Shown here piece after piece: positions 1-6,646 of a stretch of DNA of 16,312 bases. The position numbers and the translations under genes are program-made. Origin of the DNA: Acidimicrobiia bacterium (GTDB taxonomy: Bacteria; Actinomycetota; Acidimicrobiia; IMCC26256; PALSA-555); contig JALHSW010000035.1 in the NCBI GenBank assembly GCA_022865365.1, positions 1-16,312 on the forward strand. Reading direction: 5' to 3'. The notes beneath the pieces are model-generated. The model saw only the letters and a program-made list of their open reading frames with translations. It was not told where the DNA came from and did no database searches. Numbering within the stretch: position 1 is the stretch's first letter; each line of letters begins with the position of its first letter.

Positions 1-133
1 CCGTTCTCTCGGTGATGTCGACGTACGGCGAATCGCGGAGGCCCACGGTGGTGGTGGCCACCGCTACGCAGCCGGGTTCAGCTCCTCGCTCGATCTCGAC
101 ACCTGCGTCGCGCGCATCCGCGCCGCGCTGTAG
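1..133 (+). CDS. nrnA: DHH/DHHA1 phosphoesterase, C-terminal end (NrnA-like oligoribonuclease / pAp phosphatase), 5' truncated by window
   Basis: Only the last 43 codons are present, read from base 2 to the TAG at 131-133. The visible peptide contains the string HGGGGHRYAAGF, the glycine-rich DHHA1 motif at the C-terminal end of DHH-family phosphoesterases, where it helps bind the RNA end. In the NrnA branch these enzymes degrade nanoRNAs of a few nucleotides and dephosphorylate 3'-phosphoadenosine 5'-phosphate in the cytoplasm. The position just upstream of truB supports NrnA, since rbfA-nrnA-truB is a common order in Gram-positive bacteria. The catalytic DHH domain lies outside the window, so identity rests on the C-terminal motif and context. 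A tandem repeat begins at the last base of the stop codon. Confidence 0.85.
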   Translation, partial: RSLGDVDVRRIAEAHGGGGHRYAAGFSSSLDLDTCVARIRAAL

Positions 134-210
134 CCGAGCGAGGCGAGGCCGTGATGGTGCCGAGCGGAGCGAGGCCGTGATGGTGCCGAGCGGAGCGAGG
201 CCGTGATGGT
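133..210 (+). repeat. 26-bp tandem repeat, three copies, at the nrnA-truB junction
   Basis: Copies are 133-158, 159-184 and 185-210. Copies 2 and 3 are identical; copy 1 differs at its 9th and 10th bases. Each unit starts GCCGAGCGGAGCGAGG and ends CCGTGATGGT, so each carries a purine-rich Shine-Dalgarno-like stretch, five spacer bases and a GTG-ATG-GTG start cluster. The third copy supplies the start of truB. The array fills the whole nrnA-truB spacer. Confidence 0.95.
154..206 (+). promoter_or_regulatory. Two consecutive coupled micro-ORFs leading into truB
   Basis: Because 26 is not a multiple of 3, each repeat copy places its ATG in a new frame. ATG 154 reads MVPSGARP and stops at TGA 178-180. 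ATG 180 reads the same MVPSGARP and stops at TGA 204-206. The truB ATG is at 206. Every junction is TGATG, with stop and start sharing one base, and each ATG has GAGG five bases upstream. The arrangement would let ribosomes terminate and reinitiate step by step into truB. That the micro-ORFs are translated is inferred. Confidence 0.5.
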
Positions 211-1090
211 GGACGGACTCGTGGTGGTCGACAAGCCGGCCGGCTGCACGTCGCACGACGTCGTCGCTCGCCTCCGCAAGATCTACGGGCAGCGCAAGGT
301 CGGGCACGCGGGCACGCTCGACCCCGATGCCACCGGGGTGCTGCTCGTGGGGCTCGGGCGGGTCACGCGCCTGTTGCGGTTCCTGCAGGCCGCGGGCAAG
401 ACGTACCGGGGCACGGTGCGCTTCGGTGTCGCCACGAGCACGCTCGACGCGGCGGGCGAGGTGCTCGATCGGGCGCCGATGGTGGTGTCGCGCGACGATG
501 TCGTCGCGGCCACGAAGCGCTTCATCGGCGACATCGAGCAGATCCCACCGATGGTCTCGGCCGTGAGGGTCGGGGGACGTCGCCTCCATGAGATCGCCCG
601 GGCCGGCGAAGAGGTCGAGCGGGCGCCTCGGGCCGTCACCGTCGGACGGTTCGACGTGGAGGAGTTCGAGCCCGGGCCGTACCCGCTCGCGACCGTGCTC
701 GTCGAGTGCTCGTCGGGTACGTACGTCCGCACGCTGGCCGCCGACCTCGGTGCCGCGCTCGGCGGCTGCGCTCACCTGGAGTCGCTGCGGCGCCTCGCGA
801 TCGGCACGTTCAACGTCGATGAGGCCAGCACGCTGGAGGGGATCGCCGCCGATCCCGCGGCGGCGGTGCTGGCTCCGGTCGTCGCGATGCGGGACCTGGA
901 GCGGGTCGATGTCGACGCCGAGCGGGCGCTGGCAGTCGCTCATGGCGCAACGTTCACCGCCAGTGCGCTCGCACCCACGGGGGAGGGCCCGTTCGCCGTG
1001 GCGGATCCCGACGGTTCGCTGCTCGCGGTGTACGAGCGACGCGGCGCGGGCGTGAAGCCGGCGGTCGTCGTGGTGGGCGGCGAGGGTTGA
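206..1090 (+). CDS. truB: tRNA pseudouridine(55) synthase TruB
   Basis: The 294-residue protein isomerises U55 to pseudouridine in the T-loop of tRNAs in the cytoplasm. Family motifs are clear: DGLVVVDKPAGCTSHDVV at residues 3-20, and the catalytic segment GHAGTLDPDATGVL, in which Asp39 is the expected nucleophile. A segment with KTYRGTVRFGVATSTLDAAG follows, and SSGTYVRTLAADLG matches the next conserved motif. About 70 C-terminal residues fit the actinobacterial TruB C-terminal/PUA-like region. ATG 206 is chosen because it sits five bases after GAGG and gives the usual short N-terminus; GTG 203 and GTG 209 are in frame and possible. The stop TGA shares its A with the ribF ATG at 1090, implying translational coupling. 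Confidence 0.97.
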   Translation: MVDGLVVVDKPAGCTSHDVVARLRKIYGQRKVGHAGTLDPDATGVLLVGLGRVTRLLRFLQAAGKTYRGTVRFGVATSTLDAAGEVLDRAPMVVSRDDVVAATKRFIGDIEQIPPMVSAVRVGGRRLHEIARAGEEVERAPRAVTVGRFDVEEFEPGPYPLATVLVECSSGTYVRTLAADLGAALGGCAHLESLRRLAIGTFNVDEASTLEGIAADPAAAVLAPVVAMRDLERVDVDAERALAVAHGATFTASALAPTGEGPFAVADPDGSLLAVYERRGAGVKPAVVVVGGEG

Positions 1091-2058
1091 TGCACGTCGT
1101 CACCGACCTCGTGGGGTACGACCCACCTGCAGGGGGAACCGTCGTGACCATCGGCGCGTACGACGGCGTCCATCTGGGGCACGTGGCGGTGCTGCGGCTC
1201 GTTCGCGACCTCGCGGCAGCGCGTGGTCTCGAGGCGGTGTGCCTCACGTTCGATCGGCACCCCGCCGAGGTGGTCCGGCCCGACACCGCACCGAAGCTGC
1301 TCACGACCCTCGAGCAGAAGCTCGAGCTGCTCGACGCGACGGGTTTCGTCGATACGAGCTGCGTGCTCACGTTCGACGAAGTGCGCAGCCGCGAACCGGC
1401 CGAGGAGTTCGTGCGCGAGGTGCTCGTCAACGGGCTGGGCGCGCACCTCGTCGTGGTCGGCGCCGACTTCCACTTCGGGTACCACCGTCACGGCAACGTG
1501 AAGCTGCTCGAGCAGATGGGCGGCGAGCTCGGGTTCGAGACGCTCGGGCTCGGCCTCGTACCGGTCGAGGGCGACGCCACCGCCATGGCCTACTCCTCGA
1601 CGCGGATCCGAGACCTGCTGGGTGGGGGCGACGTCGCCGGCGCGGCTCGGCTGCTCGGGAAGCCGCCCCGACCGTATGAGTTGCGCGGGGCGGTCGAGCC
1701 CGGCGACAAGCGCGGGCGCGAGCTGGGGTTCCCGACGGCGAACGTCGCCGTGCCGGACCGGATCTGCCTCCCGGGCGACGGGATCTATGCCGGGACGTTC
1801 GTCGACGAGTCGGGCGACGAACGCGGATGCGCGATCTCGCTCGGTCGGCGCCCCACGTTCTACGAGCACGCCGACGCGTCGCTGCTCGAGGCGTTCGTGC
1901 TCGACTTCGACGGCGACCTCTACGGGCAGGTGGTGAAGGTCCGCTTCGTGGATCGGATCCGCGGTGAGGAGCGCTTCGACTCGGTCGAGGCGCTCGTCGC
2001 GCAGATCGGCCGCGACGTGGAGGCCGTCCGCGCCGTCCTGGCGTCGGAACGGTCGTAG
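1090..2058 (+). CDS. ribF: Bifunctional riboflavin kinase / FMN adenylyltransferase RibF
   Basis: The 322-residue cytoplasmic enzyme phosphorylates riboflavin to FMN and adenylates FMN to FAD. The N-terminal nucleotidyltransferase domain shows IGAYDGVHLGH (residues 21-31, with the HxGH-type motif) and SSTRIR at 169-174. The C-terminal kinase domain shows KRGRELGFPTANV (PTAN at 215-218, which binds Mg-ATP), then GIYAGTF, SLGRRPTF and LEAFVLDFDGDLYG, where the Glu is the expected catalytic base. The length is typical. The start at ATG 1090 overlaps the truB stop. The preceding in-frame TTG 1087 is less likely. The stop TAG 2056-2058 overlaps the next gene's GTG. Confidence 0.96.
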   Translation: MHVVTDLVGYDPPAGGTVVTIGAYDGVHLGHVAVLRLVRDLAAARGLEAVCLTFDRHPAEVVRPDTAPKLLTTLEQKLELLDATGFVDTSCVLTFDEVRSREPAEEFVREVLVNGLGAHLVVVGADFHFGYHRHGNVKLLEQMGGELGFETLGLGLVPVEGDATAMAYSSTRIRDLLGGGDVAGAARLLGKPPRPYELRGAVEPGDKRGRELGFPTANVAVPDRICLPGDGIYAGTFVDESGDERGCAISLGRRPTFYEHADASLLEAFVLDFDGDLYGQVVKVRFVDRIRGEERFDSVEALVAQIGRDVEAVRAVLASERS

Positions 2059-3560
2059 TGGTTCGGGCCGGTCGTCGGGCCGGTACCGCCGCGCTGCTGG
2101 TCTTCGGGTGTGTGGCCGCGCTCGTCTCGCCGGTGGCCGCGGCGCGGGCGGCCAAGGCACCTCCCGCGAAGTGGGATCCACGCATCCTCGAGCTCGTGCG
2201 GTTCGTCGAGAAGTCGCGCGGCCTCGAGTTCGAACATCCGATCCCGGTCGAGTTCCTCGCCGACGCCGCGTTCGAGAAGGAGGTGGTCAGCGACGACACC
2301 GATCTCACCAAGGCCGATCGCGCCCTGGGCCGCCGGTACTCGGGAGATCTCCGCGCCCTCGGTCTCGTCGGCCCCGACTTCGACTTCAATGCTGCGTCGA
2401 ACGCGCTCGACGCCCAGGGCATCGTCGGCTTCTACGACCAGGACACGAAGAAGATGGTCATCCGCGGACAAGACCTCGACGACACCGACGTACGGGTCAC
2501 CGTGGTGCACGAGCTCACCCATGCGCTCCAGGACCAGCACTTCGGCCTCACCAGGCTCCAGGACGCGACGAAGTCGTCGGGCGAGGACCTCGCGCTCACG
2601 ACCCTCGTCGAGGGGGACGCAGTCTGGGTCGAAGAGGACTACGTCGCGACGCTGCCCCAAGCCGAGCAGGACGCGTACTACGCCGCGGCGGGATCAACGG
2701 GGGGCGACTCCCCGGGGGGCAGTGCCGGAGCGACGCCCGAGGTCGGTTCGGTAGCCGACGTGTCGCCGATCCTCGAGCGCTTCTTCTCGGCGCCCTACGA
2801 CCTCGGGTACTGGTTCGTCGACTACCTCCGGGCACATGGGCTGCGGGCAGGCGGGCACCGGACAGGCGGGTCGACCAAGGGCGTCGATCGAGCGCTCCGG
2901 CACCCGCCCCCCTCCGACGAACAGGTTCTCGACCCGGTCGCGTTCCTCGAGCACGAGCACCCGTCGGCACCCCGAGCGCCCAAGCTCGAAGCGGGTGAGA
3001 CCAAGCGCGGGCGCTCCGACCAGCTCGGTGTGCTCACCCTCTATTTCCTTCTCGCGTCGCGCCTCGATCCGCGAACGGCCCTGGCTGCGGTCACGGGTTG
3101 GAAGGGCGACACGTACGTCGGCTTCGCCCGCGACGACCAGCCGTGCATCCGTGCCGCGATCACGACCGACGATCCGCGCGAGGCCAAGGAGCTCGCGGGC
3201 GCCCTCGAGCAGTGGGGAACCAAGGGGCCGGCCGGTGCCGCGTCGGTCGAGCGCAACGGCGCCGATGTCGAGCTCGACGCGTGCGCCCGGGCCGAGACCG
3301 CCCTGCCGACAACGCAGACCCTCGACGACGCCTCCATCGCCCTCGGCTCGCGGTACCTGAACTACGGGCAGTTCGAGGCCAACGACGGGCTCTCTCGCCG
3401 AGACGTCCGCTGCCTCGCCGACCTCTACAGCACGGATCTGGAGCTGACCGAGATCTTCAACACGACTCAACCCGAGGACGCCACGCCCGAGCAGGAAGCG
3501 CTGATCGAGCAGCGCATGCTCGAGTATGCCGATGCCTGCGGGCTGGAGGTCACCGCTTGA
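2058..3560 (+). CDS. Exported HExxH zinc metallopeptidase-like protein of unknown function
   Basis: A 500-residue protein with an N-terminal Sec-type signal: arginines at 3-7, a hydrophobic run at about 10-27 and a likely cleavage site around AAARAA at 28-32. No lipobox cysteine is evident. It carries HELTHALQDQHF at 151-162, a classic HExxH zinc site (H151, E152, H155). The EGDA at 185-188 is about 30 residues downstream and could supply a third glutamate ligand. A later block with PPPSDEQVLDP at 283-293 resembles a conserved element of uncharacterised HExxH proteins (from memory). Residues about 211-226 form a Gly/Ser-rich linker. The GTG start overlaps the ribF stop (TAGTG), so it is co-translated with ribF. 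Exported protease activity is probable; the substrate is unknown. Confidence 0.75.
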   Translation: MVRAGRRAGTAALLVFGCVAALVSPVAAARAAKAPPAKWDPRILELVRFVEKSRGLEFEHPIPVEFLADAAFEKEVVSDDTDLTKADRALGRRYSGDLRALGLVGPDFDFNAASNALDAQGIVGFYDQDTKKMVIRGQDLDDTDVRVTVVHELTHALQDQHFGLTRLQDATKSSGEDLALTTLVEGDAVWVEEDYVATLPQAEQDAYYAAAGSTGGDSPGGSAGATPEVGSVADVSPILERFFSAPYDLGYWFVDYLRAHGLRAGGHRTGGSTKGVDRALRHPPPSDEQVLDPVAFLEHEHPSAPRAPKLEAGETKRGRSDQLGVLTLYFLLASRLDPRTALAAVTGWKGDTYVGFARDDQPCIRAAITTDDPREAKELAGALEQWGTKGPAGAASVERNGADVELDACARAETALPTTQTLDDASIALGSRYLNYGQFEANDGLSRRDVRCLADLYSTDLELTEIFNTTQPEDATPEQEALIEQRMLEYADACGLEVTA

Positions 3561-3568
3561 CCTTCTGC

Positions 3569-3574
3569 TAGCCT
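3569..3574 (+). promoter_or_regulatory. Candidate -10 element (TAGCCT) for rpsO-pnp
   Basis: TAGCCT fits the TANNNT -10 pattern and lies nine bases after the metallopeptidase stop. The same hexamer precedes dapB at 7952. No convincing -35 hexamer lies 16-18 bases upstream, so the call is tentative. Initiation near 3581 would give a leader of about 50 bases. That leader contains GTCCC (3581-3585) able to pair with GGGAC (3598-3602). Confidence 0.3.
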
Positions 3575-3631
3575 GGTCCGGTCCCGGCCGCCCGGTTGGG
3601 ACGCCCCACCTCAGCAAGTTGAAGCGAACGC

Positions 3632-3889
3632 ATGCCCGACACCGCTGCCACGATCACCGAGCACCGCCGTCACGAGACCGACACCGGCTCGCCGGAGGTC
3701 CAGATTGCGCTGCTCACCGAGCGGATCGACCACCTGACCGAGCACCTGAAGGTTCACAAGAAGGACCATCACTCTCGTCGGGGGCTGCTCATGCTCGTCG
3801 GACAGCGGCGTCGGTTGCTCGACTACCTCCGACGCAACGACATCGAGCGGTACCGAGCACTCATCGCCAAGCTGGGACTGCGCCGGTAG
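3632..3889 (+). CDS. rpsO: 30S ribosomal protein S15
   Basis: The 85-residue protein binds 16S rRNA in the central domain and nucleates assembly of the 30S platform. It matches S15 along its length: HETDTGSPEVQIALLTERI at about 14-32, then the helical segment with KKDHHSRRGLL and RRRLLDYLRRNDIERY, ending in LGLRR. Family members are typically near 89 residues, so it is full length. ATG 3632 is the only sensible start. Its ribosome-binding site is weak (a GAAGCG stretch). S15 often represses its own mRNA through leader structure, so the hairpin-capable leader at 3581-3602 is a candidate control element. It is followed by pnp after a structured 210-base spacer, the widespread rpsO-pnp pairing. 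Confidence 0.97.
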   Translation: MPDTAATITEHRRHETDTGSPEVQIALLTERIDHLTEHLKVHKKDHHSRRGLLMLVGQRRRLLDYLRRNDIERYRALIAKLGLRR

Positions 3890-3898
3890 GGAATCACA

Positions 3899-3932
3899 CG
3901 AGGAGCGACGCCCAGGGTGGGTGCGCTTCTCG
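3899..3932 (+). terminator. 15-bp hairpin after rpsO: attenuator, processing site or weak terminator
   Basis: The left arm 3899-3914 pairs with the right arm 3918-3932 around a GGG loop. It forms 15 pairs, two of them G-U, with A3908 as the single bulge. It starts ten bases after the rpsO stop. The following bases are only moderately T-rich (ATTCGCGTTT), so it is not a textbook intrinsic terminator. In E. coli the rpsO-pnp spacer contains a terminator and an RNase III-cleaved hairpin, and this position is equivalent. Confidence 0.6.
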
Positions 3933-3940
3933 ATTCGCGT

Positions 3941-3959
3941 TTCGGGCAACGTGCCCGAG
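3941..3959 (+). promoter_or_regulatory. Second stem-loop in the rpsO-pnp spacer
   Basis: TTCGGGCA (3941-3948) pairs with TGCCCGAG (3952-3959) around a three-base ACG loop. This is a perfect 7-bp stem plus one terminal wobble. It stands nine bases downstream of the larger hairpin at 3899-3932. Its role is unknown; it could reinforce termination or protect the rpsO 3' end. Confidence 0.45.
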
Positions 3960-4009
3960 AGCATCAGACGCGAGGGCGCCGGTTGTCAGTTGCCAGTGCC
4001 CGGGCCATT

Positions 4010-4035
4010 CGAGGCGGTAGCACCGCCCCGCCTCG
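4010..4035 (+). promoter_or_regulatory. Third stem-loop in the rpsO-pnp spacer, two alternative pairings
   Basis: CGAGGCGG (4010-4017) pairs with CCGCCTCG (4028-4035), extendable by one A-T pair. Alternatively GGCGGT (4013-4018) pairs with ACCGCC (4022-4027) around AGC. The two folds exclude each other. Confidence 0.4.
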
Positions 4036-4069
4036 AGACCAGGTCCGGACCCTGACCACTGGGAATCGC

Positions 4070-4095
4070 CGCTCCTCGCCGTAGAGAGAGGAGCG
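4070..4095 (+). promoter_or_regulatory. Hairpin masking the pnp ribosome-binding site
   Basis: CGCTCCTC (4070-4077) is perfectly complementary to GAGGAGCG (4088-4095), leaving a ten-base loop. The right arm contains the pnp Shine-Dalgarno sequence GGAG (4090-4093), six bases before ATG 4100, so folding would block initiation. GAGGAGCG also occurs at 3900-3907, inside the left arm of the first hairpin, so the anti-RBS arm has a second perfect partner. Known PNPase leaders in enterobacteria are autoregulated by RNase III and PNPase acting on leader hairpins. A comparable control here is inferred. Confidence 0.55.
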
Positions 4096-4099
4096 TCCG

Positions 4100-6613
4100 A
4101 TGGCGGACGCGATTCGCGTAGAAGGGCCGATCAACGCGGCCGGTACCACCCTGTCGTTCGAGACGGGAAAGCTCGCAAGGCTGGCCGACGGCGCGGTCTT
4201 CGTGCAGATCGGCAACACCACGCTGTTGTCGACGGTCGCAACCAGCAAGCCCCGCGAGGGCATCGACTTCTTCCCGCTGACCGTCGACGTCGAGGAGCGG
4301 ATGTACGCGGCGGGGAAGATCCCCGGCTCGTTCTTCCGGCGCGAGGGTCGACCCGGTGAGCAGGCGATCCTCACGTGTCGCCTGACCGACCGGCCGCTGC
4401 GCCCGTCGTTCCCGGCCGACTTCCGCAACGAGGTCCAGGTCATCGCCACGGTCATGGGTGCCGACATGGAGAACCCCCATGACATCGCGTCGATCAACGG
4501 CGCGTCGGCGGCGCTCATGGTCTCGGGGATCCCCTTCAACGGCCCGATCGGGGCGGTGCGCATCGCGCGCGTCGACGACGAGTGGATCGCGCACCCCACG
4601 TACCACGAGGGTGCGGAGTCGATCTTCGAGATGGTCGTCGCCGGCCGTAAGCTCCACGACGGCGACGTCGCGGTGATGATGGTCGAGGCAGGCGGTACAG
4701 CCGGTTCGTTCGAGAAGTACGCCGAGGGCACGCCCAAGGTCAACGAGGAGACCATCGCGGACGGGCTCGAATGGTCGAAGCAGTGGATCCTCGCGTCGAT
4801 CGAGCTCCAGCTCGAGCTCGTGAAGAAGGTCCAGGAGGCGAACGGCCCGATCGAGACGATCGCGTACACGCCGAACCTCGACTACCAGGACGACGCGTTC
4901 GACGCGATCGCCGACGAGGCCCGCGAGGCCCCCGGGGAGGCGTTGGCCATCGCCGATAAGAATGACCGCAACCGACGACTCGACGAGATTCGCGATGCTG
5001 CGATCGCGACGCTCGTCGGCAGCGACGGCGTACCCGGCCCCTTCGCCGGGCGGGGAGGCGAGCTGAAGAAGGCGTTCCGCTCCTTGCAGAAGCAGATCGT
5101 GCGCGACCGCATCGTCAAGGAAGGTGTCCGCATCGACGGGCGCGGCGTGGCCGATCTCCGTCCGCTCGAGGCGGAGATCGGTGTCATCCCCACGGCGCAC
5201 GGCACCGGGCTGTTCCAGCGTGGTGAGACCCAGGTGCTCAGCGTGACGACGCTCGGCATGCCCCGCATGGAGCAGATGGTCGACTCGATCGGCACCGAGG
5301 ACCGCAAGCGCTACATGCACCACTACAACTTCCCGCCGTTCTCCACGGGCGAGACCGGCCGCGTCGGGTCACCGAAGCGTCGGGAGATCGGTCACGGCGT
5401 GCTCGCCGAGCGGGCGATCGTGCCCGTGCTCCCGAGCTCGGAGGACTGGCCGTACACGATCCGGGTCGTCTCCGACGTGCTCTCGTCGAACGGCTCCACG
5501 TCGATGGCCTCGGTCTGTGGCTCGAGCATGGCGCTGATGGACTCGGGCACGCCGATCAAGGCACCGGTCGCCGGCATCGCGATGGGCCTCGTGCTCCACG
5601 ACGGCGAGTACGTCACCCTGACCGACATCCTCGGCCAGGAAGACGCGTTCGGTGACATGGACTTCAAGGTCGCCGGCACCGCCGATGCGGTGACGGCACT
5701 GCAGCTCGACACCAAGATCGACGGGATCCCCGCCGACGTGCTGGCCAAGGCGCTGCTCCAGGCCCGTGACGCCCGGCTGAAGATCCTTGACGTGATGCAG
5801 GAAGCGATCGACGGTCCGCGTGACGACGTTCGTCCGACGGCACCGAAGATCATCAGCATCCAGATCCCGATCGACAAGATCGGCGAGGTCATCGGCCCGA
5901 AGGGCAAGGTCATCAACACGATCACCCAGGAGACCGGCGCCGACGTGTCGGTGTCCGACGACGGCGTGGTCGGGACCGTGTCGATCGGTTCGAAGGAGTC
6001 CTCGGCCGTCGAGGAGGCGCGCCGACGCATCGAGCTCATTCTCGATCCGCCGACCGCAGAGCTGGGCGCGAACTACACCGGCAGGGTCGTCAACGTCACG
6101 AAGTTCGGTGCGTTCGTGAACGTGCTGCCCGGTCGCGACGGGCTGTTGCACATCTCGAAGCTGGGTGGCGGCAAGCGCGTCGACCGCGTCGAGGACGTGC
6201 TGAACCTCGGTGATGAGGTGCAGGTGCGCGTCGACGACATCGACAACTCCGGCAAGCTCTCGCTGAGCCTTGTGGGTGAAGACGGCGAGGTGCACGAGGG
6301 TGCTCCGCGCGAGCAGCGCGAGTCGGGTCCTCGTGACCGCGACCGCAGCGGTGACCGTGGCCGTGATCGTGATCGTGATCGTGGCCGTGATCGTGATCGT
6401 GATCGTGGCGGCAACGGTGAGAGTGCGAACGACCCCGGATCGGCTGCCAAGGCCGCGCCCTCGTTCGAGGACTCCTGGGAGGCTCAGGCCACGGAGGAGT
6501 TCGGTGACCTCGGTCCCGCCGAGGCCGGGCGCAGCGGTGGCCCGGGCAGCGGTGGCGGCGGTGGTCGTCGCGGCGGCGGCGGTGGTGGTGGCGGCGGTCG
6601 ACGCCGGCGCTGA
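4100..6613 (+). CDS. pnp: Polyribonucleotide nucleotidyltransferase (PNPase) with long RD/Gly-Arg tail
   Basis: PNPase degrades RNA 3' to 5' by phosphorolysis and is usually a trimeric cytoplasmic enzyme. Domains in order: RNase PH 1 (about residues 10-140), helical linker, RNase PH 2 (about 340-550), KH (about 580-650, with GPKG at 599-602) and S1 (about 656-725). The second PH core keeps CGSS (473-476), D515, D521 and K523, spaced like E. coli D486, D492 and K494, so it should be active. At 837 residues it is longer than the roughly 710-750 usual for PNPases. Residues 727-837 form a low-complexity tail with two RDRDRDRG units, an acidic patch containing FEDSWEAQATEEFGDLG, and a Gly-Arg end finishing in RRRR. 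ATG 4100 follows GGAG by six bases. Confidence 0.97.
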   Translation: MADAIRVEGPINAAGTTLSFETGKLARLADGAVFVQIGNTTLLSTVATSKPREGIDFFPLTVDVEERMYAAGKIPGSFFRREGRPGEQAILTCRLTDRPLRPSFPADFRNEVQVIATVMGADMENPHDIASINGASAALMVSGIPFNGPIGAVRIARVDDEWIAHPTYHEGAESIFEMVVAGRKLHDGDVAVMMVEAGGTAGSFEKYAEGTPKVNEETIADGLEWSKQWILASIELQLELVKKVQEANGPIETIAYTPNLDYQDDAFDAIADEAREAPGEALAIADKNDRNRRLDEIRDAAIATLVGSDGVPGPFAGRGGELKKAFRSLQKQIVRDRIVKEGVRIDGRGVADLRPLEAEIGVIPTAHGTGLFQRGETQVLSVTTLGMPRMEQMVDSIGTEDRKRYMHHYNFPPFSTGETGRVGSPKRREIGHGVLAERAIVPVLPSSEDWPYTIRVVSDVLSSNGSTSMASVCGSSMALMDSGTPIKAPVAGIAMGLVLHDGEYVTLTDILGQEDAFGDMDFKVAGTADAVTALQLDTKIDGIPADVLAKALLQARDARLKILDVMQEAIDGPRDDVRPTAPKIISIQIPIDKIGEVIGPKGKVINTITQETGADVSVSDDGVVGTVSIGSKESSAVEEARRRIELILDPPTAELGANYTGRVVNVTKFGAFVNVLPGRDGLLHISKLGGGKRVDRVEDVLNLGDEVQVRVDDIDNSGKLSLSLVGEDGEVHEGAPREQRESGPRDRDRSGDRGRDRDRDRGRDRDRDRGGNGESANDPGSAAKAAPSFEDSWEAQATEEFGDLGPAEAGRSGGPGSGGGGGRRGGGGGGGGGRRRR
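6362..6409 (+). repeat. Two identical 24-bp repeats encoding RDRDRDRG in the PNPase tail
   Basis: Copies at 6362-6385 and 6386-6409 are identical and in frame. Each consists of three CGTGAT hexamers followed by CGTGGC. The repeat uses CGT and GAT, while neighbouring genes favour CGC and GAC, which points to recent expansion by replication slippage. Confidence 0.9.
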
Positions 6614-6646
6614 CCGCCTGATGATCGGCCTGATGGACGGAGCCGC

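Noticed and set aside
12..206. A 64-codon + strand frame through the nrnA end and repeat array
   Set aside because: The nrnA frame is supported by the DHHA1 motif. This frame is a shadow that merely runs into the micro-ORF frame.
133..210. CRISPR-like array
   Set aside because: The 26-bp units are directly abutting with no spacers, so this is a simple tandem repeat.
940..2181. Minus-strand open frame of 413 codons opposite ribF
   Set aside because: It is Arg/Glu/Asp/Val-rich without domains, fully antisense to ribF, and has no ribosome-binding site of note.
3557..3562. TTGACC as the -35 box of the rpsO promoter
   Set aside because: It lies only six bases before TAGCCT, and no -10 element is present about 17 bases downstream.
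3983..3988. TTGTCA as the -35 box of a separate pnp promoter
   Set aside because: The sequence about 17 bases later (CATTCG) is a poor -10, so there is no convincing promoter.
3986..5323. Minus-strand open frame of 445 codons opposite the first half of pnp
   Set aside because: The composition is typical of an antisense shadow, and pnp is unambiguous on the other strand.
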